From assembly GCA_003150395.1 (NCBI GenBank), contig QAMI01000055.1:1-35446 (forward strand): a DNA stretch of 35,446 bases. The letters are read 5' to 3'. Made by a program: the position numbers and the translations under genes. Source of the stretch: Candidatus Gastranaerophilales bacterium (GTDB taxonomy: Bacteria; Cyanobacteriota; Vampirovibrionia; Gastranaerophilales; Gastranaerophilaceae). This document shows, in pieces, positions 15,815 through 23,866 of this stretch; positions within the stretch are counted from its first letter, which is position 1, and each line of letters opens with the position of its first letter. A model generated the notes under the pieces. It saw nothing but the letters and a program-made list of their open reading frames with translations. It made no database searches and was not told where the DNA came from.

Positions 15815-17122
15815 TTATATGATATTGTGCGGCATTGTGACAAGTTTTCCGCCAACTCTTTCCGTAATTGCACCTTCCGGCTCGTAGTATGGCGAAACTG
15901 TCATAATTTTAGCTGCAATGTCCGGATAATAGTAAATAAATCTTAATTCACTGTCTGTAAGCGGCTGCTGGGTATGAACGTTTGCATAGCGTGCAAGTTC
16001 AAGGATATTTCTTGCTTCATGTTCATCCTTGAACTCAAGTTCAAGATTTTCGTAAACGTTTCTGAAACCTTTGATGCCTCCATATTCCCCTGTTGTAATT
16101 GTGCGGCCTGTTTCAATAATTTCCGGCTCGCCGCGTCCTAGTTCTTCAAAGTCGTAAAGCTCATAATTTCTTCTGTCTTTAAGGGCACCGTCTGCGTGAA
16201 TTCCTGATTCATGAGCAAAAGCATTATCACCTACTGCCGGCTGGTTAATCGGTATTGGAACTCTAAATGCGTAAGCTGTGTATTTGGCAAGTTTCCAAAT
16301 TTTGCTTAAATCAATATTCTCATCAACTTTGTATTTATTTTTAAAGCCTGCTGATTTTAACACAGCAAGAAGACATGAAACAAGATCTGCGTTTCCTGCG
16401 CGTTCACCCATTCCGTTAATTGCCGTGTTTATATATGCATCTACTCCTGCATCGATTGCAGCTTTGGCCCCCATTACAGAACAGGCGGCAGCCATGCCTA
16501 AATCATTATGATAGTGAACTTCTATCGGCATTTGTGTTTCTTTTGCTATTGTGTAAATTCTGTCATATGCTGTTTTTGGGTCTTCATAGCCAAGAGTGTC
16601 ACAGTATCTGAAACGATGGGCGCCGCTTTTTTTTGCTTCAAGTGCATATTTTATTAAAAAGTTGATGTCGCTTCGAGATGCGTCTTCTGCATTAACGCCG
16701 ATAGTCTGTGCACCTTTAGATACCGCGCATTCAACAGCCTCACAGGTCATATTAATTATGTCCTGGAAGGTCTTTTTACCCATGTATTTCCCGTTAATCA
16801 TTTGTTCTGATGTCGACTGTGATAAATTCAAATGTTTTAGTTTTGGAACATTTCTAAATGAGAGTTCGACATCAGATGCAATTCCTCTCATCCAGCCGGA
16901 TAGTTTTGTTTTTGTGATTACGTTTCGTTCGACAAGTTCCAAGTTACCATTGAGATAATTTATTTCGTGGCTTGTTGTCGGAAATCCAAATTCAGATTGG
17001 GTTATTCCCATGTCATCAAGCATAAGATTAATAATTGTTTTCTCAAGTTTTGCAAGTCCAAGTCTGGAGGTTTGAACACCATCCCTGTTTGTTACATCAA
17101 CGAAATAAATTCTGTTACTCAT
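15815..17122 (-). CDS. Isopropylmalate/homocitrate synthase-family (HMGL-like) condensing enzyme
   Basis: 435 residues. A TIM-barrel with V-D-V-T-N-R-D-G-V-Q-T (8-18) supplies the first metal Asp; H203 and H205 in V-H-Y-H-N-D-L-G supply metal ligands; N-G-M-G-E-R-A-G-N-A (236-245) is the family glycine loop. H-E-S-G-I-H-A-D-G (about 313-321) lies in the linker region. It joins acetyl-CoA to a 2-oxo acid. Length is that of NifV/homocitrate synthase and lacks the LeuA C-terminal leucine-sensing domain. The D-x-x-N-R-D-G variant of D-T-T-L-R-D-G sets it apart from ordinary LeuA. Followed after 46 nt by leuC, so product and next step match. Substrate could be 2-oxoisovalerate, 2-oxoglutarate, or oxaloacetate (Re-citrate synthase type). 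Confidence 0.85.
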   Translation of the reverse strand: MSNRIYFVDVTNRDGVQTSRLGLAKLEKTIINLMLDDMGITQSEFGFPTTSHEINYLNGNLELVERNVITKTKLSGWMRGIASDVELSFRNVPKLKHLNLSQSTSEQMINGKYMGKKTFQDIINMTCEAVECAVSKGAQTIGVNAEDASRSDINFLIKYALEAKKSGAHRFRYCDTLGYEDPKTAYDRIYTIAKETQMPIEVHYHNDLGMAAACSVMGAKAAIDAGVDAYINTAINGMGERAGNADLVSCLLAVLKSAGFKNKYKVDENIDLSKIWKLAKYTAYAFRVPIPINQPAVGDNAFAHESGIHADGALKDRRNYELYDFEELGRGEPEIIETGRTITTGEYGGIKGFRNVYENLELEFKDEHEARNILELARYANVHTQQPLTDSELRFIYYYPDIAAKIMTVSPYYEPEGAITERVGGKLVTMPHNII

Positions 17123-17219
17123 AAAAACTCACTCCTATTTTTATAATATTATACACTAAATATCTTAAATAACTTGCTTTTTTATATAATATTAATTAAA
17201 ATAATTATTATGGTTAATG

Positions 17220-17243
17220 CTTGAACTTTAGGGTAAGTTCAGG
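17220..17243 (+). other. Stem-loop in the leader of the TPR gene
   Basis: CTTGAACTT (17220-17228) pairs with AAGTTCAGG (17235-17243) around TAGGGT, 9 bp with one G-T pair. A TATAAT at 17185-17190 could be the -10 box of this transcript. A second weaker fold (CAGC...GCTG) lies at 17258-17279. Function unknown. Confidence 0.4.
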
Positions 17244-17297
17244 CTTGAAATAGAGTGCAGCATTGCGCGAAGCGGCTGTAAAACCGGACTGAGGATT

Positions 17298-18893
17298 ATG
17301 GCGACAGATACAAAAATTTTAAATAAGAAGATTAGCAAGGAATATAAAACTGGTAATGTTAAAAGTGCAATTGAATTATGCCAGATAGGTTTGCAGGAAG
17401 ACCCGACCAATGCGGATTTACATCTTAGGCTTGGGGATTTGTATTTGGCATGGCATTTGGATATTTACAATTCGGCTCAATATATTGATGAAGCCATAAC
17501 AGAGTACCAAAGAGCTTTGGAATCTTATATTGATTCTTCTGAAATTTACTACAAAATCGGCCGTGCTCATTTTTACAAGGGGGATTTGGACAAAGCCATA
17601 AATTATCTTGATATGGCAATTTCAAAAGATGAAAAATTTGCAAAAGCATACTATCTTCTGGCTGAAACGTATACTAAAAAAGCAAGATTCCTAGAAGCCA
17701 TGCTCAATGCTCAAAAAGCTGTTAAATACAAGCCTTTTAGAAATTCCTGCGCACACTTTTTGATGTCTAATCTTTATAGTATTTCTTCATACAGGTCATT
17801 TAAGAATTCATTAAAAGCAAAGTGGGAATTTATTTTGTCTGTTTTAACTCTTCCGTTCGATTTTCAGGCGCTTGAAAATGTCGGAAGAACTCTTTCTTAT
17901 CTGAAATTTTTCCCGATTTTGGCAAAAGGCTTTTATATGGTTCACACAAAAGGTGTTGATACCGCAATAGATATATATATCAAAGCAATTGAAAAAGCTC
18001 CGGGATTTGTGCCACTTTATTGTCTTTTGGGTGATATTTACAGAAGTCTTGGCAGGTTTGATGATGCTATTACAGAATACAAAATGGCAATTTGGCTTGA
18101 CAGTTTAAATATCAACGCCTACAGACATCTTTGCCAGGCTTATGAAGAACTTGGTGATTATGACAGCGCTGTTGAAGTTTACGAAAAGCTGATTCAAATT
18201 ATGCCGAATATGCCTGATGTTCATTCAAATCTTGCAAATATTCTTTATATTAAAGGCGATATTGAAGGAGCCATTTCACATTTCCAAACCGCTGTAACAC
18301 TTAATCCGCGTAAACAATGGACAAGTATTATTAATCAGACTTTAGGGTTTGTTTATCAGGAAGGCAAAAACGATATTAATGCGGCGATTTCCTCTTATCA
18401 GAGTGCTTATCTTTTGACTCCTGAAGATATTGATATTTATATTAATTTAGGAAGTGCTTTTTATGACAAAGAGGATTATGCAAATGCTCTTGCTGTTTAC
18501 AGAAATGCACTTGATTTAGACCCGAAAAATGCAAAGATTCACTGTAATCTCGGGTTTTTGTACTGGGGTAAAGGCGATTTGGATGAGGCAATAAAAGAAT
18601 ACGAAATGTCTATTGAATATGACCCGAATTATGATATTGCCTATAACAATTTAGGCGTAATTTATCTTGACGATTTAGGCCGGGTGAAAAAATCAATTGA
18701 ACTTTTCAAAAAATCAATTGAATGTAATCCGAATTATGCACTGGCGCATTTCAATTTAGCTCGTGCAATAACAATTACGGGTGACAAGATTGAGGCTGCA
18801 AAACTTTATCAGATTGCTCAGGATATTAACAAAGTTACAAACGAAATTGACGCGCAGGATATTATTGACAAGATTAACGGGCTCTTTTCTTAA
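17298..18893 (+). CDS. Large tetratricopeptide-repeat protein
   Basis: 531 residues made almost wholly of TPR units. About eleven 34-residue repeats can be read, for example A-K-I-H-C-N-L-G-F-L-Y-W-G-K-G-D-L-D-E-A followed by I-K-E-Y. They fall in two blocks (about 17-150 and 230-525), separated by a hydrophobic/aromatic linker (about 160-225, F-I-L-S-V-L-T-L-P-F) that breaks the pattern. No signal peptide. TPR proteins scaffold other proteins, so no specific role can be given. Divergently transcribed from the homocitrate-synthase-like gene with a 175-nt intergenic region holding a structured leader. The SD (GAGG) is only 3 nt from the ATG, so initiation may be weak. Confidence 0.9.
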   Translation: MATDTKILNKKISKEYKTGNVKSAIELCQIGLQEDPTNADLHLRLGDLYLAWHLDIYNSAQYIDEAITEYQRALESYIDSSEIYYKIGRAHFYKGDLDKAINYLDMAISKDEKFAKAYYLLAETYTKKARFLEAMLNAQKAVKYKPFRNSCAHFLMSNLYSISSYRSFKNSLKAKWEFILSVLTLPFDFQALENVGRTLSYLKFFPILAKGFYMVHTKGVDTAIDIYIKAIEKAPGFVPLYCLLGDIYRSLGRFDDAITEYKMAIWLDSLNINAYRHLCQAYEELGDYDSAVEVYEKLIQIMPNMPDVHSNLANILYIKGDIEGAISHFQTAVTLNPRKQWTSIINQTLGFVYQEGKNDINAAISSYQSAYLLTPEDIDIYINLGSAFYDKEDYANALAVYRNALDLDPKNAKIHCNLGFLYWGKGDLDEAIKEYEMSIEYDPNYDIAYNNLGVIYLDDLGRVKKSIELFKKSIECNPNYALAHFNLARAITITGDKIEAAKLYQIAQDINKVTNEIDAQDIIDKINGLFS

Positions 18894-19013
18894 GGTTTGG
18901 GCAATTCGCTGCTCTAATTATGCAATTTGCTGGTTTGTCCGGGTAACTTTAACGCAAATGATTTATAAAGTATATTTGTCCGTTATCGCAGCTTGTTGCA
19001 GTATGTTTTTGGG

Positions 19014-19751
19014 TTACCTGTAAATTCTATTTCCAATTTGAACCTGTGTAACGTACATGTCTTCGCAGGCGCCGTAACCGCGGCTTGTAGAATTCTTGTC
19101 AGAACGTGAAAGGCTTGTCAACGCAACAACATCGCCTTTGTCAGTGTATATATCGACAAGGTATCCGTCTAATTTCACAACATCATATTTCTTGATGCTT
19201 AACATCGCACTCATAACGTTTCTGTTGGCTGGAATTATATGGGTATGTCCCATATGGCTTGAAACATAGCCCCAATCATATGGCATTTCCCGGCTGTCGG
19301 GTGATTTAACCGATAACTGTCTTGCTGCGCCGAGTGTTTTTGTTGATTTGAAGCGAAGATGTTTTTTGACGTACTTTTTATCCGCAATTTCACCCCACAC
19401 AAGTCCGACATCCATAAGACATACTTCATCAAAAGGTGTGCGCATAACGTCTCTCAAAAAAAAATTGGTATTTTTTGCGACAACAAGTGCTGTTATTGAA
19501 TATTCTGCCTGCTTTTTAAGTGCGTATAATTTGTTTTTGTTAGTGCGAACTTTTATATATTCCTGCTCATTTTGCGGAAGGTTAATCTGCGTCGGGAATT
19601 CTTTCGGATTTAATACCGTGCTGGACATTGAAGTAATCTTTGGATTTATGTATGTCATTCTAAATACAAGGTCACCTACAAATGAGTTTACAATTAACAA
19701 AATCATTACGCCAAGTGAGATATAGCAAATTAGATTGAATACTTTTTTCAT
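19014..19751 (-). CDS. Unknown membrane-anchored protein downstream of a histidine kinase
   Basis: 245 residues. One N-terminal membrane helix (about 7-29, L-I-C-Y-I-S-L-G-V-M-I-L-L-I-V) without a clear cleavage site, then a soluble domain of about 215 residues presumably outside the inner membrane. The most distinctive part is H-T-H-I-I-P-A-N-R-N-V (about 168-178) followed by K-Y-D-V-V-K-L-D-G-Y-L-V-D-I, a His/Asn-rich block leading into a beta strand. I do not recognise a named domain. It starts 33 nt after the kinase stop with AAGGG as SD, so it is likely co-transcribed and could be linked to the signal or output of the kinase. Confidence 0.8.
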   Translation of the reverse strand: MKKVFNLICYISLGVMILLIVNSFVGDLVFRMTYINPKITSMSSTVLNPKEFPTQINLPQNEQEYIKVRTNKNKLYALKKQAEYSITALVVAKNTNFFLRDVMRTPFDEVCLMDVGLVWGEIADKKYVKKHLRFKSTKTLGAARQLSVKSPDSREMPYDWGYVSSHMGHTHIIPANRNVMSAMLSIKKYDVVKLDGYLVDIYTDKGDVVALTSLSRSDKNSTSRGYGACEDMYVTQVQIGNRIYR

Positions 19752-19784
19752 ATATCCTAAATCCCTTAGCGTTTTGGCAATTGC

Positions 19785-21578
19785 TTACACGATAGTAAGG
19801 TCATCCTCTGCAACTGAGGCTTTTACCGGTAGTATAAATCCAAAAGTCGAACCTTTTCCAAGTTCTGATTTTACAAAAACCCGTCCGCCATGATGTTTTT
19901 CTATTGTTGTTTTTACAAGATTTAGCCCGAGCCCGGTCCCTTTTATTGTATGCGTGTTGTTCTCTACTCTGTAAAATCTGTCAAAAACTTTTTTCTGATG
20001 TTCAGGAGCAATTCCGCATCCTTCATCAGTTACAGTGACTTCAACTTCATTAGTGTTTCTTAGTGCAGATATTTTTACTGTTATCGTTCCGTTTTCCGGA
20101 GAATATTTGATAGCATTTGACATAAGATTTGTGAATGCTCTTTCAATACTGTTGTAATTTAATTCAATATCCGGAATTTCATCTTCTTTTGAAACTAAAA
20201 CTTTTATATTATGTTCTTGCGTTAAAATGCTAACCTGATTTATACAATCTTCTACAAGTTTGGTCATGTTAACAGGTTCTTTTTCAAGTTTAACATCAGC
20301 TTCGAGTTTTGAAAAATCAAGGATATCGTTTACCATGCGATTTAATCTTATTATTTCCTGATTGATTGTTCCAATGAATTCCTTTTGAGTTTCGTAATCA
20401 AATTCGTTACCGTAATTGTACAATGTGTCAATGTAACTTCTTAAAACGGTTACAGGTGTTCTGAGTTCATGAGAAACATTTGAAATAAAGTGTGTTCTCA
20501 TCTGTTCCATTTCAGCCTCGCGCGTAACATCAATCAACACAATTATGTAGCCTACGTAATCCTTGTTTCGCGTAAACATTGGGGAAATTAAGGATTTTAA
20601 AATCCTTTTGTCGATTACAATGTTAAATTCAATCGGTTTTGACTCAATAACCTCAAGCGGAGTATCTTTAAATTGTTCGATTTTGTCTTTAAAACAGAAG
20701 TTACCTGCCGTGTCCATATATTGCTGAATTTCAGAGTTGAGAATGTTTTCTTCGCCGACTTCCAAAAGCTTTTGTGCATGGTTGTTTACAAGAACGACTT
20801 TATCATTGTTGTCGCATACAACAACTCCGTTTGCAATACTCATTAATACTGCTTCAAGCTTATTTCTTTCAAGCGTAAGCTGTTCTATATTCTGTTCTTC
20901 GTATATGTGGAGTCTGTTAGACATATCATTGAATTCGTTAAAAAGTTCTTTGACTTCATTGGAAACATCCTGGCTTTCGATTTTGCAGCCGAATTCGCCG
21001 GTTGAAATCTTTTTAACGCCTTCCTGAAGAATTCTAAGCTCTCTTGTTATAAGATATGTGTTTATGAGAATTACAAATGCAAAAACCACCCAGGCAATTG
21101 TAAACACAAACAAAAGAGAAGCTCTTGTTGTTGAGGAAATCTGGCTGATTATATTTCCGGAGAGCGCTACAGTAACAGAACCAATTGTTGAGGAATCGTT
21201 TCCTTGAATTGGCGAAGTTACAGTAATATTTGCACGTTTCGTGGTTTTTGCCGTATTATTCCTGCCGGAGTAAAGCAAATTTCCATCTTTATCCCGAAAT
21301 TCAATTAAGACAATATCATTATGGCTTTTTAAAAGTCCGTCAGCATGCTGCTTAATTTCTTCTTTAGCCCTTGTATCATTTAAGCCGCGTGTTATTTCAA
21401 CGCCTTCTATTGCAAGTATTTTTGATATTACCTGACCAAAATTTTTGTAGCCTTCATTTAATTTTTTTTGAATGTTGAATATCGCAAAAATTGCAATAAA
21501 CACAATAAGAACAGTGCTTAAGATAAGCCCTGAAATTATTAAACGATTTTGTGTCGTTAAACTAACCCTGTTTCCCAT
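19785..21578 (-). CDS. Membrane sensor histidine kinase (HAMP-PAS-HisKA-HATPase)
   Basis: 597 residues. TM1 (12-35), an extracytoplasmic sensor of about 120 residues, TM2 (about 154-176), HAMP (177-229), PAS (about 240-350), HisKA with phospho-acceptor His370 in N-V-S-H-E-L-R-T-P, and HATPase with N-box Asn488 (L-M-S-N-A-I-K-Y-S-P), D-E-G-C-G-I (518-523), F-D-R-F-Y-R and G-T-G-L-G-L (547-552). The layout is that of the PhoR/WalK family. No response regulator is adjacent, so it is an orphan here. The ATG lies directly after a strong promoter with no SD, predicting a leaderless mRNA. All catalytic motifs are intact. Confidence 0.95.
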   Translation of the reverse strand: MGNRVSLTTQNRLIISGLILSTVLIVFIAIFAIFNIQKKLNEGYKNFGQVISKILAIEGVEITRGLNDTRAKEEIKQHADGLLKSHNDIVLIEFRDKDGNLLYSGRNNTAKTTKRANITVTSPIQGNDSSTIGSVTVALSGNIISQISSTTRASLLFVFTIAWVVFAFVILINTYLITRELRILQEGVKKISTGEFGCKIESQDVSNEVKELFNEFNDMSNRLHIYEEQNIEQLTLERNKLEAVLMSIANGVVVCDNNDKVVLVNNHAQKLLEVGEENILNSEIQQYMDTAGNFCFKDKIEQFKDTPLEVIESKPIEFNIVIDKRILKSLISPMFTRNKDYVGYIIVLIDVTREAEMEQMRTHFISNVSHELRTPVTVLRSYIDTLYNYGNEFDYETQKEFIGTINQEIIRLNRMVNDILDFSKLEADVKLEKEPVNMTKLVEDCINQVSILTQEHNIKVLVSKEDEIPDIELNYNSIERAFTNLMSNAIKYSPENGTITVKISALRNTNEVEVTVTDEGCGIAPEHQKKVFDRFYRVENNTHTIKGTGLGLNLVKTTIEKHHGGRVFVKSELGKGSTFGFILPVKASVAEDDLTIV

Positions 21579-21613
21579 GATTAAATTATAGCACTTACAA
21601 GCTTCTCAATCAA
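21579..21613 (-). promoter_or_regulatory. Promoter of the histidine kinase, abutting the start codon
   Basis: Minus strand: -35 TTGATT (21608-21613), 17-nt spacer ending in TGC (extended -10), -10 TATAAT (21585-21590), then 6 nt to the ATG. The expected start site is the A of the ATG at 21578. Confidence 0.75.
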
Positions 21614-21727
21614 GGAAACAAATTAAGACATATATAAAAAGTTTTAATAACTGTTTTTGCAAGTAATAAGTGTAAAATTACCTCTATTTAGATTTGTAAA
21701 ATCTTTGTTGTTTTTGCAACACAAATA

Positions 21728-21756
21728 TTGAAAAATATGTAAAAATATGTTACAAT
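21728..21756 (+). promoter_or_regulatory. Sigma-70 promoter of the phosphodiester-glycosidase gene
   Basis: TTGAAA (21728-21733) and TACAAT (21751-21756) are separated by exactly 17 nt; the spacer includes part of a tandem AAAAATATGT. The predicted start near 21763 gives a leader of about 115 nt. Confidence 0.7.
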
Positions 21757-21762
21757 AATAGT

Positions 21763-21877
21763 AGAGGGGCGTTAAATGCCCTCAGCGTGGTTTTTATACA
21801 CCCCTTGATGAGTGTTATTCCCCACACCACTCTTTAATAAAAAAGGTATCCGTTACTTCAACCTGTGAGGTCGACCT
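21763..21877 (+). promoter_or_regulatory. Structured 5' leader of the phosphodiester-glycosidase gene
   Basis: Hairpin 1: GAGGGGC (21764-21770) with GCCCTC (21778-21783), one bulged G. Domain 2: GTGGT (21787-21791) with ACCAC (21826-21830), enclosing ACAC/GTGT. Near the start, ACCT (21861-21864) can pair with the SD AGGT (21868-21871), and AGGTCGACCT (21868-21877) is a perfect palindrome ending at the ATG. GTATCC (21846-21851) can pair with GGATAC (21880-21885) over the start codon. It resembles a translational-control leader but matches no riboswitch I know. Confidence 0.45.
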
Positions 21878-23167
21878 ATGGATACACTTATTTTGCTGCG
21901 CTCTGAATCTTGTGCCAAATTGCTGGAAAAGGCCGTTTATCTTTCTGTAATTGCCGGAATTGTTTGTATTCAAAGCTTTATATTGACAAACCCAATTATG
22001 GCTGATGAATTAAAATTAGCGCATAATACTGTTGCAAAGGTTGACGTTCACAGTTTGAAAGAAAAGATAATGATTGAAATTTCACCTGAAGCTCGTAAAA
22101 AAAGCTTTGATGAAAATATTAAGGCAAAATATCCAAAAGCTCAAATAACAGATGTTCACGATGGAGTTAAACACATCAAATTAACAAAATATTATAATGG
22201 CAGACCTGTCAGAATTAATATTGTTGAAACCGATTTGAAAGTCGCCAAAAATCTTGAAGTTGTTCCGGTTCTGTCTTCCTCTGATAAACTTCAATCAAGA
22301 CGAACAATCACTTCAATTGCAAAAAGCAAAAATGCAATTGCTGCGATTAACGGAACATATTTTAAACCCCAAACCGGAGTTCCGCTAGGAACTTTGATGA
22401 TAGACGGAAAGGTTTATACGGGTCCGGTATATGACAGAGTTGCAATGGGAATTTTTGAAGACGGATTTGACGTAGCCCGCGTTCAGCTCAATGCAACTGT
22501 CAGCGGAAGCGGGGTTACAATCAAAGTTGACAATATAAACCAGCCAAGAATGCTTTCTACATATGTTCTTGTTTATACTCCGGTGTGGGGAAAATATTCT
22601 CCGTATGCTCCAAGGTATGGTATGAGTTTGAGGGTTGCGGACGGTCAAATTACAAAGGCCTCCGCTAACCCGCTCGATATTCCGGCAAACGGTTATGTAA
22701 TTTCAGGCCCTAAAAAGCTTCTTGAACCTCTTTTAAAAGACAAAGACGTAAAACTTGATATAAAAACTTTACCGGAATGGAAAAATGTTAAACACATAAT
22801 AAGCGGCGGTCCTTATTTGGTTAAGAATGGCGAAGTCTTTGTTGATATGACGGCTCAAAAACTAGCAGCTGTAGGAGGCAGAAATCCGCGTACTGCAATC
22901 GGTTACACTTCATCTAATAATTTGATTTTGGTTGCCGTTGATGGCCGTGAAGGAAGTTCAATCGGAATGACTTTGATGGAGCTTGCAAACTTTATGCAAT
23001 CAATCGGATGTGTCGGCGCAATTAATCTTGACGGCGGCGGCTCAACTGTTATGTACATTAACGGAAAAGTTGTTAACAATCCGCATATCAGAGGCGGCAT
23101 TCCTCTTTCAAACGCACTCGTTTTATCAGAAAAAGTAAGTGATTTGGCTTCAAACCCTCAAGAATAA
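21878..23167 (+). CDS. Secreted phosphodiester glycosidase (NAGPA)-domain protein
   Basis: 429 residues. N-terminal export signal or anchor (hydrophobic about 18-36, with A-D-E-L after it). The C-terminal half is a NAGPA/exopolysaccharide-type phosphodiester glycosidase domain: A-I-N-G-T-Y-F near 150, G-G-P-Y-L-V-K-N-G near 310, N-P-R-T-A-I-G-Y near 338, V-D-G-R-E-G-S-S-I-G-M-T, and I-N-L-D-G-G-G-S-T-V-M near 385. Such domains cleave phosphodiester-linked sugars and are found on surface-polymer or teichoic-acid-like metabolism proteins. It probably works outside the inner membrane on cell-envelope glycan. It has its own strong promoter, long leader and terminator, so it is a single-gene unit. 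Exact substrate unknown. Confidence 0.9.
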   Translation: MDTLILLRSESCAKLLEKAVYLSVIAGIVCIQSFILTNPIMADELKLAHNTVAKVDVHSLKEKIMIEISPEARKKSFDENIKAKYPKAQITDVHDGVKHIKLTKYYNGRPVRINIVETDLKVAKNLEVVPVLSSSDKLQSRRTITSIAKSKNAIAAINGTYFKPQTGVPLGTLMIDGKVYTGPVYDRVAMGIFEDGFDVARVQLNATVSGSGVTIKVDNINQPRMLSTYVLVYTPVWGKYSPYAPRYGMSLRVADGQITKASANPLDIPANGYVISGPKKLLEPLLKDKDVKLDIKTLPEWKNVKHIISGGPYLVKNGEVFVDMTAQKLAAVGGRNPRTAIGYTSSNNLILVAVDGREGSSIGMTLMELANFMQSIGCVGAINLDGGGSTVMYINGKVVNNPHIRGGIPLSNALVLSEKVSDLASNPQE

Positions 23168-23234
23168 CTCGTTTACTCTGCTCATTAATCTCGGATACCT
23201 CATATAAGTTATAATTCTTACTCAATAGCACACA

Positions 23235-23258
23235 CCCCGCTTGCTCCGCGGGGTTTTT
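23235..23258 (+). terminator. Intrinsic terminator after the phosphodiester-glycosidase gene
   Basis: CCCCGC (23235-23240), 7-nt loop, GCGGGG (23248-23253), then five T. It stops plus-strand transcription just before the convergent 23262-23534 gene. Confidence 0.93.
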
Positions 23259-23261
23259 ATT

Positions 23262-23534
23262 TTAAATATCAACCATAACTGATGCTGTTGTGCTCAAGTC
23301 GTCAACGGGCACTACATTTGAAGGTTTCCACCAGCCTCTTTTTTGTCCTATTATGCCGATTGCAATTGTAGCTGCAAATAACGCTGCTCCAAATACACGG
23401 AGTTTTCTTTTGCTCAATTCTTTTTGTTTCTCTTGTTCTTCATTTTTTTTGAATTTTTGCGGAGCAGTAAGATTTATATTACGTGAATTCGCAATGTAAC
23501 TGTTTTTGATTGAATTTATTTTTTCGATTGGCAT
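23262..23534 (-). CDS. Unknown single-span protein, M-x-I-E-K / G-W-W family, member 3
   Basis: 90 residues: M-P-I-E-K-I-N-S-I start, a highly charged Lys/Glu segment (about 28-45), one membrane helix (about 48-63, F-G-A-A-L-F-A-A-T-I-A-I-G-I-I-G) and Q-K-R-G-W-W-K right after it. The same order of features occurs in the two upstream genes: the start motif, the helix ending I-I-G, then K-x-G-W-W. Only a short tail follows, so this is the minimal form. No enzymatic motif. The SD is weak (AAGAGAA). Single-pass membrane protein of unknown role. Confidence 0.75.
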   Translation of the reverse strand: MPIEKINSIKNSYIANSRNINLTAPQKFKKNEEQEKQKELSKRKLRVFGAALFAATIAIGIIGQKRGWWKPSNVVPVDDLSTTASVMVDI

Positions 23535-23599
23535 AAATTTTCTCTTATTTTATACTTAACATTTGAACATAGAAAAAACTGTTAAAATTGTGACCATTG

Positions 23600-23848
23600 T
23601 TAAACGTGAGGTGTTCTATCAATTGCTTTTTCAACACCACTCCAGCCTTCCTTGTAAGCAATTCTTCCAAGCAACATAAGTCCTGCTAAAAGAATTGCGT
23701 AATTCATAATTTTGCGTGTTTTGCTTGTGTTTTTGTCGTTTATGTTATTTACTATTTTGATTCCAATATGAGGTTTAGTACGTTTAACTTTTGTATTTTT
23801 CTCTTGTCCTTTGTAGTTTATAAGTGCATTGACTCTTTCTATATACAT
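23600..23848 (-). CDS. Unknown single-span protein, M-x-I-E-[KR] family, member 2
   Basis: 82 residues: M-Y-I-E-R-V-N-A-L start, Lys-rich segment, one membrane helix (about 48-62, N-Y-A-I-L-L-A-G-L-M-L-L-G) and Y-K-E-G-W-S-G, a diverged version of the K-x-G-W-W motif of its neighbours. The tail is about 13 residues. The SD AAGGAAC lies 10 nt before the ATG. It is separated from the 518-residue gene upstream by 18 nt, so the two are likely one operon. Function unknown. Confidence 0.72.
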   Translation of the reverse strand: MYIERVNALINYKGQEKNTKVKRTKPHIGIKIVNNINDKNTSKTRKIMNYAILLAGLMLLGRIAYKEGWSGVEKAIDRTPHV

Positions 23849-23866
23849 TTGCTAAAAGTTCCTTTT

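Noticed and set aside
18894..19013. 80-residue plus-strand frame running past the TPR gene end (18781-19023) as a separate gene
   Set aside because: Overlaps the TPR gene in another frame, no SD, low-quality composition.
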